Translations under genes and position numbers: made by a program
The notes under the pieces: generated by a model
What the model saw: only the letters and a program-made list of their open reading frames with translations
Databases searched by the model: none
What the model was told of the DNA's origin: nothing
In this document: positions 1 to 5,572 of the stretch, piece by piece
Layout: each line of letters begins with the position of its first letter
Position numbering within the stretch: position 1 is the stretch's first letter
Assembly (NCBI GenBank): GCA_943325435.2
Contig: CALPPK020000101.1
Location: 1 to 5,572, forward strand
Direction of reading: 5' to 3'
DNA length: 5,572 nt
From: Bifidobacterium breve
GTDB taxonomy: Bacteria; Actinomycetota; Acidimicrobiia; Acidimicrobiales; Ilumatobacteraceae

Positions 1-43
1 ACTTGCCGTGGTCGACATGGCCGGCTGTGGCGATAACCGTCAT
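1..43 (-). CDS. selB: SelB, selenocysteine-specific elongation factor (N-terminal fragment, continues past left edge)
   Basis: Only the first 14 codons are in the window, read leftward from an ATG at 43-41: MTVIATAGHVDHGK, with the first base of codon 15 at position 1. GHVDHGK (residues 8-14) is the G1/P-loop of translational GTPases, and an opening of the form xxIATAGHVDHGK is characteristic of SelB rather than of EF-Tu. SelB binds GTP and Sec-tRNA(Sec) and delivers it to UGA codons marked by a SECIS hairpin. The ATG lies 3 bases after the selA stop on the same strand, the usual selA-selB order, which implies an operon and probably translational coupling; only a weak purine run (GAGA) precedes it. 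The fragment is short, but motif and context agree. EF-Tu or another GTPase is the only alternative and fits the neighbours less well. Confidence 0.88.
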   Translation of the reverse strand, partial: MTVIATAGHVDHGK

Positions 44-46
44 GGT

Positions 47-1345
47 TTATCTCAGTGAAGTAAGTGCAGCCACAACAATGTGGTCATCTGCAGGAGAAAC
101 ACTGCGCATATCAAGGTATGTAATTTTCTCGAATGTGCGAGCAATCACGGGAATGCTGTGGTGTCTCAGCGCTTCACGATGATCACCATTGAGTGAAATG
201 CCAAACGACGCAATTGTGGAACCAGGAGCAGAACCAGCACCCACGAGGGAATCCAATTGCACTACAGAGCCGATGCCGGCTTCAGAAACTACTGCCGCTG
301 CCCGTGCTTCAAGATTCGCTTGAGACATTGAAACCATCTTCCAAAACGGAATATCTGTGCACGCTGTTCGAGAACTGTAGGAAAGCAACACTGATTGCAA
401 CAAGGTCAACGTGTGGCCACCTGGGCGTAATGCACGCATCAGTGGGTGAGATGCGCATGCATCAATAAGGTCAGCGCGGCCCGCAATGATTCCGCACTGT
501 GGTCCGCCAAGAAGTTTGTCTCCACTAAATGTGACAAGGTCGGCTCCGTCCGCAAGTGCTTGGCGTGCTGCTGGTTCTCCGGCTATCCACGTAGGTACCT
601 GCTCTGTGAATCCGTGAAGCCATGGGGCAGTGTTATCCAGTAAGCCAGAACCAATATCTGCGACAACTGGAACATCAAGAGTTGCAAGTTGAGCAATTGA
701 TGTGTCTTCAGTGAAACCTTCAATTGCAAAGTTCGAAGGGTGCACTTTCATTACCAGCGCAACGTCATTGCGGCGTGAGTCAATTGCACGTGCATAGTCA
801 CGAAGTCGAGTTCGGTTTGTTGTACCCACATCAACAAGCCGTGCACCAGATTGTTCCATCACATCAGGAATACGAAAACCACCACCAATCTCGACACTCT
901 CTCCGCGTGATACTGCAACATCACGGCCTTCGGCAAGTGCAGCCAAAACCAACATCACTGCTGCGGCGTTGTTATTGACAACGATTGCATCTTCGGCGCC
1001 AATCAGATGCGAGACAAGCGCAGCAGTTGCATCTTGACGAGACCCACGTTCACCGGATTCAAGATTGAACTCAAGATTTGTCGATCTGCCACTTGAGTTC
1101 ATCACCAGAGGCGCGCGTCCCAAATTGGTGTGTAATAAAACACCCGTGGCATTGATGACATCTTGATGAAGGGATGTTTCGAATTCTCGTACTAATTCTT
1201 TGGCAGTAGCAACGGCGTCATCAGAACTCTCGGCCACTGCTCGCCTGGCACAATCCACAAGGATGGCGTGCGGAAGTGACGACGTCGCAGTCAATTCTCG
1301 CGCAATGGCATCAATGGATGGCGGGTAAGTCGCCTTAGTGTTCAC
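47..1345 (-). CDS. selA: SelA, L-seryl-tRNA(Sec) selenium transferase (selenocysteine synthase)
   Basis: SelA is a cytoplasmic PLP enzyme that converts Ser-tRNA(Sec) to Sec-tRNA(Sec) using selenophosphate. Numbering from the GTG at 1345 (432 residues), the family landmarks are INATGVLLHTNLGRAP at 64-79, GTTNRTR at 174-180, MKVHPSNF at 199-206 and SGDKLLGGPQCG at 274-285. Lys277 is the expected PLP Schiff-base lysine (Lys295 in E. coli). The C-terminal part with ARTFEKITYLDMRSV matches the family's small domain. The protein is slightly shorter than the E. coli enzyme (463), mostly at the N-terminal end before the INATG motif. Start choice: a TTG at 1354 is in frame, but the GTG at 1345 is preferred because it sits exactly 7 bases after a TAGGTT -10-like box, mirroring selD. 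No frameshift or missing motif is seen. selB follows after 3 bases and selD is divergent. Confidence 0.95.
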   Translation of the reverse strand: MNTKATYPPSIDAIARELTATSSLPHAILVDCARRAVAESSDDAVATAKELVREFETSLHQDVINATGVLLHTNLGRAPLVMNSSGRSTNLEFNLESGERGSRQDATAALVSHLIGAEDAIVVNNNAAAVMLVLAALAEGRDVAVSRGESVEIGGGFRIPDVMEQSGARLVDVGTTNRTRLRDYARAIDSRRNDVALVMKVHPSNFAIEGFTEDTSIAQLATLDVPVVADIGSGLLDNTAPWLHGFTEQVPTWIAGEPAARQALADGADLVTFSGDKLLGGPQCGIIAGRADLIDACASHPLMRALRPGGHTLTLLQSVLLSYSSRTACTDIPFWKMVSMSQANLEARAAAVVSEAGIGSVVQLDSLVGAGSAPGSTIASFGISLNGDHREALRHHSIPVIARTFEKITYLDMRSVSPADDHIVVAALTSLR

Positions 1346-1352
1346 GAATGTC

Positions 1353-1358
1353 AACCTA
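1353..1358 (-). promoter_or_regulatory. Candidate -10 box for leaderless selA(-selB) transcription
   Basis: Read on the minus strand the sequence is TAGGTTGACATTCGTG: a TANNNT -10-like hexamer, seven bases, then the GTG of selA at 1345. That spacing would put the transcription start at or next to the start codon, as in leaderless actinobacterial mRNAs. No convincing -35 is visible; it would have to lie inside the selD coding sequence. The AGG in the same stretch, 9 bases before the GTG, could instead be a weak ribosome binding site. Inferred from pattern only. Confidence 0.35.
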
Positions 1359-1359
1359 G

Positions 1360-1365
1360 TAGTTT
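1360..1365 (+). promoter_or_regulatory. Candidate -10 box for leaderless selD(-tetR) transcription
   Basis: The sequence TAGTTTTTGCTAGATG has a TANNNT hexamer, seven bases, then the selD ATG at 1373, the same geometry as on the selA side. No Shine-Dalgarno-like purine run precedes the ATG, which fits a leaderless start. A -35 element would fall inside selA, and no good match is seen there. Inferred from pattern only. Confidence 0.38.
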
Positions 1366-1372
1366 TTGCTAG

Positions 1373-2386
1373 ATGAACACCAACGAGAGCCCGATCAAGT
1401 TGACCGAATGGACATCATGTGGTGGGTGCGCTGCTAAGTGGGGCGCGTCGTTGTTGTCAGACATGGTGCAAAAACTGCCAAGCGGGTTCGACCCCTCGTT
1501 GTTAGTTGGGCTTGCACCATTTGATGACGCAGCGGTGTATCAGTTAACTGACGACATCGCATTGGTGAGCACAACAGATTTCTTTCCACCACTAGTTGAT
1601 GATCCATCAGACTTCGGCGCTATTGCTGCAGCGAATGCATGCAGTGACGTTTTTGCCATGGGTGGTCGAGTAGTTCTCGCAGTGAACATCGCAGCGTTTC
1701 CTGAAGAGTTGCCGACCGATGTGATTGCTGCAATCTTCGCCGCCGCTTCCGCAACTGTGTTGGAAGCCGGTGGCACTATTGCAGGCGGTCACACTATTCG
1801 TAACCCTGAACCAATTTTCGGTTTAGCAGTGCAAGGTGTTGTTGATCCGAAGCACATTTTTCGAAAGAGTGGCGCCCAAGCTGGTGATGTTGCAATTTTG
1901 TCGAAGCCTCTTGGCACTGGCTTAGTTACTGCAGCCGGATCTGATGTCGACAAGAAAGTTGCGATTGCTGGAATGCGTACCTTGAATCGTGTAGCGGCTG
2001 AACAATTACGCGAACATCAAGATCATGTGCACGCAGTTACCGACGTAACGGGTTACGGACTCGCTGGCCACGGCTGGGAAATTGCAGAGCGTTCTGGCGT
2101 CACGTTGGTCGTTGATACATCTGCACTGCCGTTGTATCCCGGGGCATTAGACATAGCCATGTCAGGTCATCGCACAGGCGGCGACCCTCGTAACCGCTTA
2201 TATGTAGGTGACCATCTCACCGCAACAGCCGATGATGCACACGTTGCGCTGTGCATGGACCCTCAAACATCAGGTGGTTTATTGGCTGCTGTTCCACAAG
2301 CAATCGCTGATGCACTTGTGAGTTCAGGCGCATGGACTGCGGTCGGACATTTCGCTGCAGGCGGACCAGCGCTCGAAATTCACTAG
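1373..2386 (+). CDS. selD: SelD, selenide, water dikinase (selenophosphate synthetase)
   Basis: SelD makes selenophosphate from selenide and ATP (releasing AMP and phosphate), the selenium donor for SelA. It is a cytoplasmic protein of 337 residues, near the usual ~345. The N-terminal active-site loop is TSCGGCAAKWG. Aligned to E. coli (GAGCGCK), Cys19 matches catalytic Cys17 and Lys22 matches Lys20, so this is a Cys-type SelD, not a selenoprotein. Other landmarks are DDAAVY at 51-56, STTDFFPPLVDDP at 66-78, SDVFAMGG at 91-98, GGHTI at 138-142, TDVTGYGL at 223-230 and MDPQTSGGLL at 295-304; their aspartates (52, 69, 92, 224) are the expected metal-nucleotide ligands. It is divergent from selA, and a tetR gene begins 6 bases after its stop, probably on the same transcript. 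The gene looks intact. Confidence 0.96.
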   Translation: MNTNESPIKLTEWTSCGGCAAKWGASLLSDMVQKLPSGFDPSLLVGLAPFDDAAVYQLTDDIALVSTTDFFPPLVDDPSDFGAIAAANACSDVFAMGGRVVLAVNIAAFPEELPTDVIAAIFAAASATVLEAGGTIAGGHTIRNPEPIFGLAVQGVVDPKHIFRKSGAQAGDVAILSKPLGTGLVTAAGSDVDKKVAIAGMRTLNRVAAEQLREHQDHVHAVTDVTGYGLAGHGWEIAERSGVTLVVDTSALPLYPGALDIAMSGHRTGGDPRNRLYVGDHLTATADDAHVALCMDPQTSGGLLAAVPQAIADALVSSGAWTAVGHFAAGGPALEIH

Positions 2387-2392
2387 AAGTAA

Positions 2393-3061
2393 ATGGTCTC
2401 TACAAACAAGTGGCAAGATGGTGAAGTGGTGGAACCGACAGAGAGAACACGAAAGAACGTCAATGGCGCCTCCACTATGGAGACATTGGTTTCTTTTGGA
2501 ATTGAAGAGTTGGAGCGGAACGGTTCAATCAACTTCAACCTTGAGACGGTTCTTCGAGAGTCGGGAGTCTCGCGTGGATCTCTCTATCACCACTTCGGAA
2601 GCCGGATCGGTCTGATTTCGCGATGCGAAGCTGAACTGCTGAAAAAATCTTTGAAGGCCGACAACGAAGGCGTTCGACTCCTGATCAATATGGGTGTAAG
2701 CGGGAAAGAACTCTTCGAGATTCTCGCCTTACAAATTCGAACAAACGGCAGCCCCGACGCTCTTGCCCGACGTCAACGCCGAATCCGCACTCTTGCACTG
2801 GCGATGGAAGATACGAACCTGCGTGCCATGTTGACCGAGGCTCAGGACAAGGGCTCGAAGTTCTTCGCCGAATCTCTTGCTCTCGCGCAGGAGAAAGGTC
2901 TTATCAGGCCGATTGTCGACCTTGAGGCCCTGTCTTATTTGGTGCAATCAATGTTCCTCGGGCGAATCCTGGTGGACAACACCGAGAATGCCGTTCTGTC
3001 TGACGGCATAAATGAGGCCACAATTACCGCTTTGGAGAAGTTGCTGAATCCTCAGGCTTGA
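2393..3061 (+). CDS. TetR/AcrR-family transcriptional regulator
   Basis: This 222-residue protein has the size and layout of a TetR repressor. The N-terminal DNA-binding domain spans about residues 17-75. Its helix-turn-helix is FNLETVLRESGVSRGSLYHHF (48-68), with the recognition helix around SRGSLYHH (60-67). The C-terminal part (about 80-222) is helical and variable, as expected of a ligand-binding and dimerisation domain; it does not reveal the ligand. The ATG at 2393 is 6 bases after the selD stop. An AGAAG overlapping that stop could act as a closely spaced ribosome binding site, and coupling to selD is plausible. A GTG at codon 12 or 13 is a less likely alternative start; Met29 falls inside helix 1. 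The stop codon lies inside the first of two perfect palindromes, the probable operator. The likely target is the secreted propeller gene downstream. Confidence 0.9.
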   Translation: MVSTNKWQDGEVVEPTERTRKNVNGASTMETLVSFGIEELERNGSINFNLETVLRESGVSRGSLYHHFGSRIGLISRCEAELLKKSLKADNEGVRLLINMGVSGKELFEILALQIRTNGSPDALARRQRRIRTLALAMEDTNLRAMLTEAQDKGSKFFAESLALAQEKGLIRPIVDLEALSYLVQSMFLGRILVDNTENAVLSDGINEATITALEKLLNPQA

Positions 3062-3086
3062 ATCTAGATATATATCTAGATTCAAG
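3057..3086. promoter_or_regulatory. Perfect 30-bp palindrome, candidate TetR operator (proximal to tetR)
   Basis: All 15 base pairs of this inverted repeat are matched, with the axis between 3071 and 3072. The arms run from CTTGAATCTAGATAT to its exact complement. The palindrome starts in the last sense codon of tetR and contains the TGA stop (3059-3061). Its length suits a TetR-family site; some members (QacR, for example) bind sites of about 28 bp as paired dimers. No T-run follows it, so it is a poor intrinsic terminator. Which protein binds is inferred from position. Confidence 0.72.
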
Positions 3087-3112
3087 ATTATGCTTCTAGA
3101 TATATATCTAGA
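3063..3112. repeat. 18-bp direct repeat pair at 32-bp pitch (shared operator core)
   Basis: The sequence TCTAGATATATATCTAGA occurs twice without a mismatch, at 3063-3080 and 3095-3112. Each copy is itself palindromic. The 32-bp pitch is about three turns of B-DNA, so two bound dimers would sit on the same face of the helix. Outside the core each palindrome has its own matched flank (GAA/TTC-type in the first, CT/AG in the second), so the two were not simply copied as a block. Confidence 0.8.
3089..3094 (+). promoter_or_regulatory. Possible -10 box for the secreted propeller gene
   Basis: TATGCT matches TATAAT at four of six positions and falls largely in the 6-bp gap between the two palindromes, so repressor binding would block it. 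No -35 with good spacing is present: the best TTGA-type match, TTGAAT at 3058-3063, is 25 bases away, which is too far. TATATC at 3103-3108 inside the second palindrome is a competing choice. Weak evidence. Confidence 0.2.
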
Positions 3113-3114
3113 AG
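3093..3114. promoter_or_regulatory. Perfect 22-bp palindrome, second candidate operator next to the start of the secreted-protein gene
   Basis: All 11 base pairs match, with the axis between 3103 and 3104; the arms begin CTTCTAGATAT. It ends one base before the GTGGGG ribosome binding site of the downstream gene and starts 6 bases after the first palindrome. A regulator bound here would cover the region where the promoter of the downstream gene should lie. A hairpin at the mRNA 5' end is an alternative role, though it would not pair with the ribosome binding site. Confidence 0.72.
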
Positions 3115-3115
3115 T

Positions 3116-3119
3116 GGGG
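3116..3119 (+). promoter_or_regulatory. Ribosome binding site of the secreted propeller gene
   Basis: GGGG (within AGTGGGGT) ends 6 bases before the ATG at 3126, good Shine-Dalgarno spacing. It supports this ATG as the start, as does the signal peptide that begins there. Confidence 0.6.
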
Positions 3120-3125
3120 TTCCTG

Positions 3126-3212
3126 ATGAACTTGTGGAAGTTGCGCACGGCGAAAATTGTCGCTGCAATATCGGTGATCGCATTTGCTGGTCCAATTACT
3201 CAGGCCCAAGCA
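3126..3212 (+). other. Sec-type signal peptide of the propeller protein
   Basis: Residues 1-29 have a basic n-region (MNLWKLRTAK), a hydrophobic core (IVAAISVIAFAG) and a c-region PITQAQA ending in an A-Q-A signal peptidase I site, with cleavage predicted between Ala29 and Val30. No lipobox cysteine and no twin arginine are present, so general Sec export of a non-lipoprotein is expected. Confidence 0.85.
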
Positions 3213-5572
3213 GTCGACACGTCAATTTTCGATACGTCGTTTGGAACAGATGGCATTGCAACAATCTCTATTCCCAAGCAAGTGTCCACCACTGAGATCA
3301 CAGACGTATTGATCGATGCAAGTCAGAACACCATTGCTCTAGTCAATATCAATACGGTGAATGGCGAATTTGAAATTGGAGAACCAAAAGTTGCAATTGC
3401 TCGGTATCTGCTGGATGGTCTACGTGACCAAACGTTTGGAGATGGCAGTGGCTCTACAACACCTCTTGCACTCTGGCAAGCCTCAATCGCACTTCAAAGT
3501 GACGGTAAAATACTCCTTGTCGGACTTGATCGCTCCTCGATAAACACCGCACTGGTTGTGCGGCGGTATCTACCTACTGGGAAAATAGATACCTCGTTTG
3601 CAACGAACGGTACATACCGCCTTGCAAGCCTTCCGAATAGATCCTTCAAAAATCGAGCACTCGTAACGGTCAACCCCGCCGGACGAATAATTCTTGCAAC
3701 TGAAATCAATAACGGATATAACGGCACTACCAACTTCTATTTTGTTGGGTTAACAAAATTTGGAACAGAAGATTATGACTTTGATGGCGGGGGCAACTTT
3801 GTCAAAGAATTTGTCTTCCAACCGGGTCAGTCTGCACTTCCGGAACTTTATGAATTGAAATACCTTGCCGCCGGTGGAATTCTTGCGTTGGGCAGGACTG
3901 GCGCATCGGAGATGCTTCTCCTCAAATTCAACTCACAAGGAATTCTTGATGAATCATTTGGCGGCGTAAACAACGTAGGCGGAATGGTGACTGTGTCATT
4001 CCCGAACCAAACCTATACACGAATCACCACGATGAACGAACTTCCCAATGGTGACATTGCCTTCGCGGGTGCGGTCAAGGAAACTACTGCTTATTCAGAA
4101 GACTGGTTTTATGCAATGGCATTGTTTAATGAGAATGGCGTTGCAAAAACATCATTTAATGCGACAGGTTTTCTTGTGACGAACGTTGTTGCCACTAGTC
4201 ATCCTGACGTTCATGGAATCGTGAGACGTCAATCAGGTAATTTCCACTTTCCAGTTGGTTCCACCGGCGCTGTTTCACTGATGACGGTGAATAACACGGA
4301 CGCAACTGTGGGTTCGGCAGTGGTTACCTATGGCGCAGCAGGAAAGGCAAACAGTATTGCCTTACAAAACAACAAGCTCGTTATCGGTGGTCTGCTTGAC
4401 AATACCAATCCGGCTTCTGTATTGATGCGGGCACGAGATACTGCAGCTAGCGATTTTCTGACTCAACAAGATCAGTATCGAGAACTCGATATGGGATTGT
4501 CAATCAGAAAATTGCTACCTCTGAGTGACGGGAAGATTCTCGGATTTGGAACCGCAGAGGCTTCCATTTTTGGAAATGATCAGATAGTTCTCTTTCGACT
4601 GAACTCAAGTGGAGCAATCGACAGAACTTTCGGCACCAATGGAGTAACTCTTGTGAGCAATGGTGAATTCATTGCGTTAGATGCAACTGGAATTGCAATT
4701 CGAACGGACCAAAAAATAGTTGTTCTGAGTGAAGCAAGGCATACCGATGGCCGCAATGTAGTTCTCTTACGATTCACGGCTGACGGTCTCTTGGATTCGA
4801 CATTCGGAAGTTTAGGAATCACTAGTTACGACAGCGGTGAAAGTGACTATCCGACTTCGTTGGTAATTGACAGTGAGCAACGAATTCTTGTAGCAAACAA
4901 TCGCTGCTGTGATGCGCCACGAGCAGCGATTGTACGTTTCACTCCGAACGGTCAATTGGATACGGGATTTGATGGGGCCACAGCACTTGCAACGCTGGGA
5001 GCCAGCAATTCCGTTTCTCAAATAAAGCTTGATGCAAATCAGAAGATTGTTCTTGTCGGACAGGCAGATGCTTCAGGTTCACTTGCACTAGTTGCGCGCC
5101 TCTTGCCAAATGGTCAACTTGATTCAGATTTTTCTGAAGACGGTTTCACACTGGTAGATCTCAATGATGTTGGTACTGCGAACCCATACAGTTATTTCGA
5201 AGATTTCGTAATTACGACCACAGGAAAAATCTCTGCGATTGGCGGCGGCAATACGCCTAACAAACGTGAAGCTGTTGTGTTTTTCAAAACCAATGGAAAT
5301 CTCGATGTGAGTGGTACCAACCAAACAGGGATAACTCGTTTTGCATCGGCAAGCGATGTTGATTATGCAGAACTCAACTCAATTGCGCAAGATGGCGATG
5401 GGCTTCTCGTGGTGGGTGGCGGTGCTGTCGATCAATCTTCTTTGAATTCTGTTTTTGCGACCGTTGTGCGGTTTGGAAGCAACGGATTACTTGACTCAGA
5501 TTTTGACAATGGGGGAATACATTTACCCAACATAAATGGTGGGGCGGCCTTTTCAACGGTGACACCAGTCAG
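3126..5572 (+). CDS. Secreted delta-60 repeat (DUF5122) beta-propeller protein, C-terminus beyond window
   Basis: The frame is open from the ATG at 3126 to the right edge: 815 codons and no stop. The first 29 residues form a Sec signal peptide, with the rest exported. The body is a chain of about 60-residue repeats of the delta-60/DUF5122 type. Each has a strand like SDGKILLVG followed by a turn like KIDTSFATNG. The first element recurs near residues 64, 125, 184, 248, 307, 369, 414, 467, 527, 583, 637, 698 and 757, giving about 13 blades. The LDxSFGxxG-type turn recurs near 35, 99, 153, 272, 338, 496, 554, 609, 663, 724 and 787. Such repeats are predicted beta-propeller blades; the family's function is largely unknown, with adhesion or surface binding a guess only. 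The only two cysteines seen are adjacent (594-595). No membrane anchor or sorting motif is in view. Tandem palindromes and a tetR gene lie directly upstream. Confidence 0.88.
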   Translation, partial: MNLWKLRTAKIVAAISVIAFAGPITQAQAVDTSIFDTSFGTDGIATISIPKQVSTTEITDVLIDASQNTIALVNINTVNGEFEIGEPKVAIARYLLDGLRDQTFGDGSGSTTPLALWQASIALQSDGKILLVGLDRSSINTALVVRRYLPTGKIDTSFATNGTYRLASLPNRSFKNRALVTVNPAGRIILATEINNGYNGTTNFYFVGLTKFGTEDYDFDGGGNFVKEFVFQPGQSALPELYELKYLAAGGILALGRTGASEMLLLKFNSQGILDESFGGVNNVGGMVTVSFPNQTYTRITTMNELPNGDIAFAGAVKETTAYSEDWFYAMALFNENGVAKTSFNATGFLVTNVVATSHPDVHGIVRRQSGNFHFPVGSTGAVSLMTVNNTDATVGSAVVTYGAAGKANSIALQNNKLVIGGLLDNTNPASVLMRARDTAASDFLTQQDQYRELDMGLSIRKLLPLSDGKILGFGTAEASIFGNDQIVLFRLNSSGAIDRTFGTNGVTLVSNGEFIALDATGIAIRTDQKIVVLSEARHTDGRNVVLLRFTADGLLDSTFGSLGITSYDSGESDYPTSLVIDSEQRILVANNRCCDAPRAAIVRFTPNGQLDTGFDGATALATLGASNSVSQIKLDANQKIVLVGQADASGSLALVARLLPNGQLDSDFSEDGFTLVDLNDVGTANPYSYFEDFVITTTGKISAIGGGNTPNKREAVVFFKTNGNLDVSGTNQTGITRFASASDVDYAELNSIAQDGDGLLVVGGGAVDQSSLNSVFATVVRFGSNGLLDSDFDNGGIHLPNINGGAAFSTVTPV

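Noticed and set aside
193..978. Several plus-strand open frames of 65-91 codons opposite selA.
   Set aside because: They lie wholly antisense to a conserved, intact selA, lack ribosome binding sites and show no recognisable motif.
1349..1354. A perfect TTGACA on the minus strand as a -35 box.
   Set aside because: It would direct transcription to start inside selA, past its start codons, and it overlaps the TTG/GTG start region, so it is probably chance.
1356..1372. Two CTAG tetranucleotides 13 bases apart between selA and selD, recalling CTAG-N8-CTAG in the 3' palindromes, as a degenerate site for the same TetR.
   Set aside because: The spacing differs by one base, the inner ATATATAT is absent, and CTAG occurs at many other places in the window.
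1484..1495. GGGTTCGACCCC resembles a tRNA T-arm and might mark a selC gene near selA/selD.
   Set aside because: It encodes part of the SelD N-terminal region in an intact frame, and no acceptor stem, anticodon arm or long variable arm can be placed around it.
3057..3114. The palindromes as intrinsic terminators of tetR.
   Set aside because: Neither stem is GC-rich and neither is followed by a T-run.
2948..3148. A minus-strand frame reading through both palindromes.
   Set aside because: It overlaps tetR and the start of the secreted gene in antisense, and its sequence is largely translated palindrome.
3494..5565. Minus-strand open frames of 60-80 codons across the right half.
   Set aside because: They are antisense shadows of the long secreted-protein frame, which has a signal peptide and a regular repeat pattern.

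Overview
The window looks like a bacterial chromosome, probably actinobacterial, of roughly balanced GC by eye. The lineage call is tentative. It rests on the compact gene packing, the mid-GC codon use, and two divergent genes that each start seven bases after a TANNNT -10-like box, the leaderless layout common in Actinobacteria. No rRNA, tRNA, insertion sequence or CRISPR array is visible.

Left half (1-2386): a selenocysteine cassette. On the minus strand, selA (selenocysteine synthase) is followed after 3 bases by the first 14 codons of selB (Sec-specific elongation factor), which runs off the left edge. Divergent from selA is selD (selenophosphate synthetase) on the plus strand. SelD makes selenophosphate, SelA uses it to turn Ser-tRNA(Sec) into Sec-tRNA(Sec), and SelB delivers that tRNA to recoded UGA codons. 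Neither selC (tRNA-Sec) nor a selenoprotein gene is in the window. The 27 bp between selA (GTG start) and selD hold two mirror-image -10-like boxes one base apart.

Middle (2393-3125): a TetR-family regulator gene begins 6 bases after selD and may be co-transcribed with it. At its 3' end, partly overlapping its stop codon, lie two perfect AT-rich palindromes (30 bp and 22 bp). They share an identical 18-bp core and their centres are 32 bp apart, about three helical turns. They look like a tandem operator for the gene that follows.

Right half (3126-5572): one long gene, open to the window edge (815 codons seen, no stop). It encodes a secreted protein with a clear signal peptide and about 13 delta-60 (DUF5122) beta-propeller repeats. 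The likely unit is TetR regulator, tandem operator, then exported propeller protein. The TetR ligand and the role of the exported protein cannot be read from the sequence.
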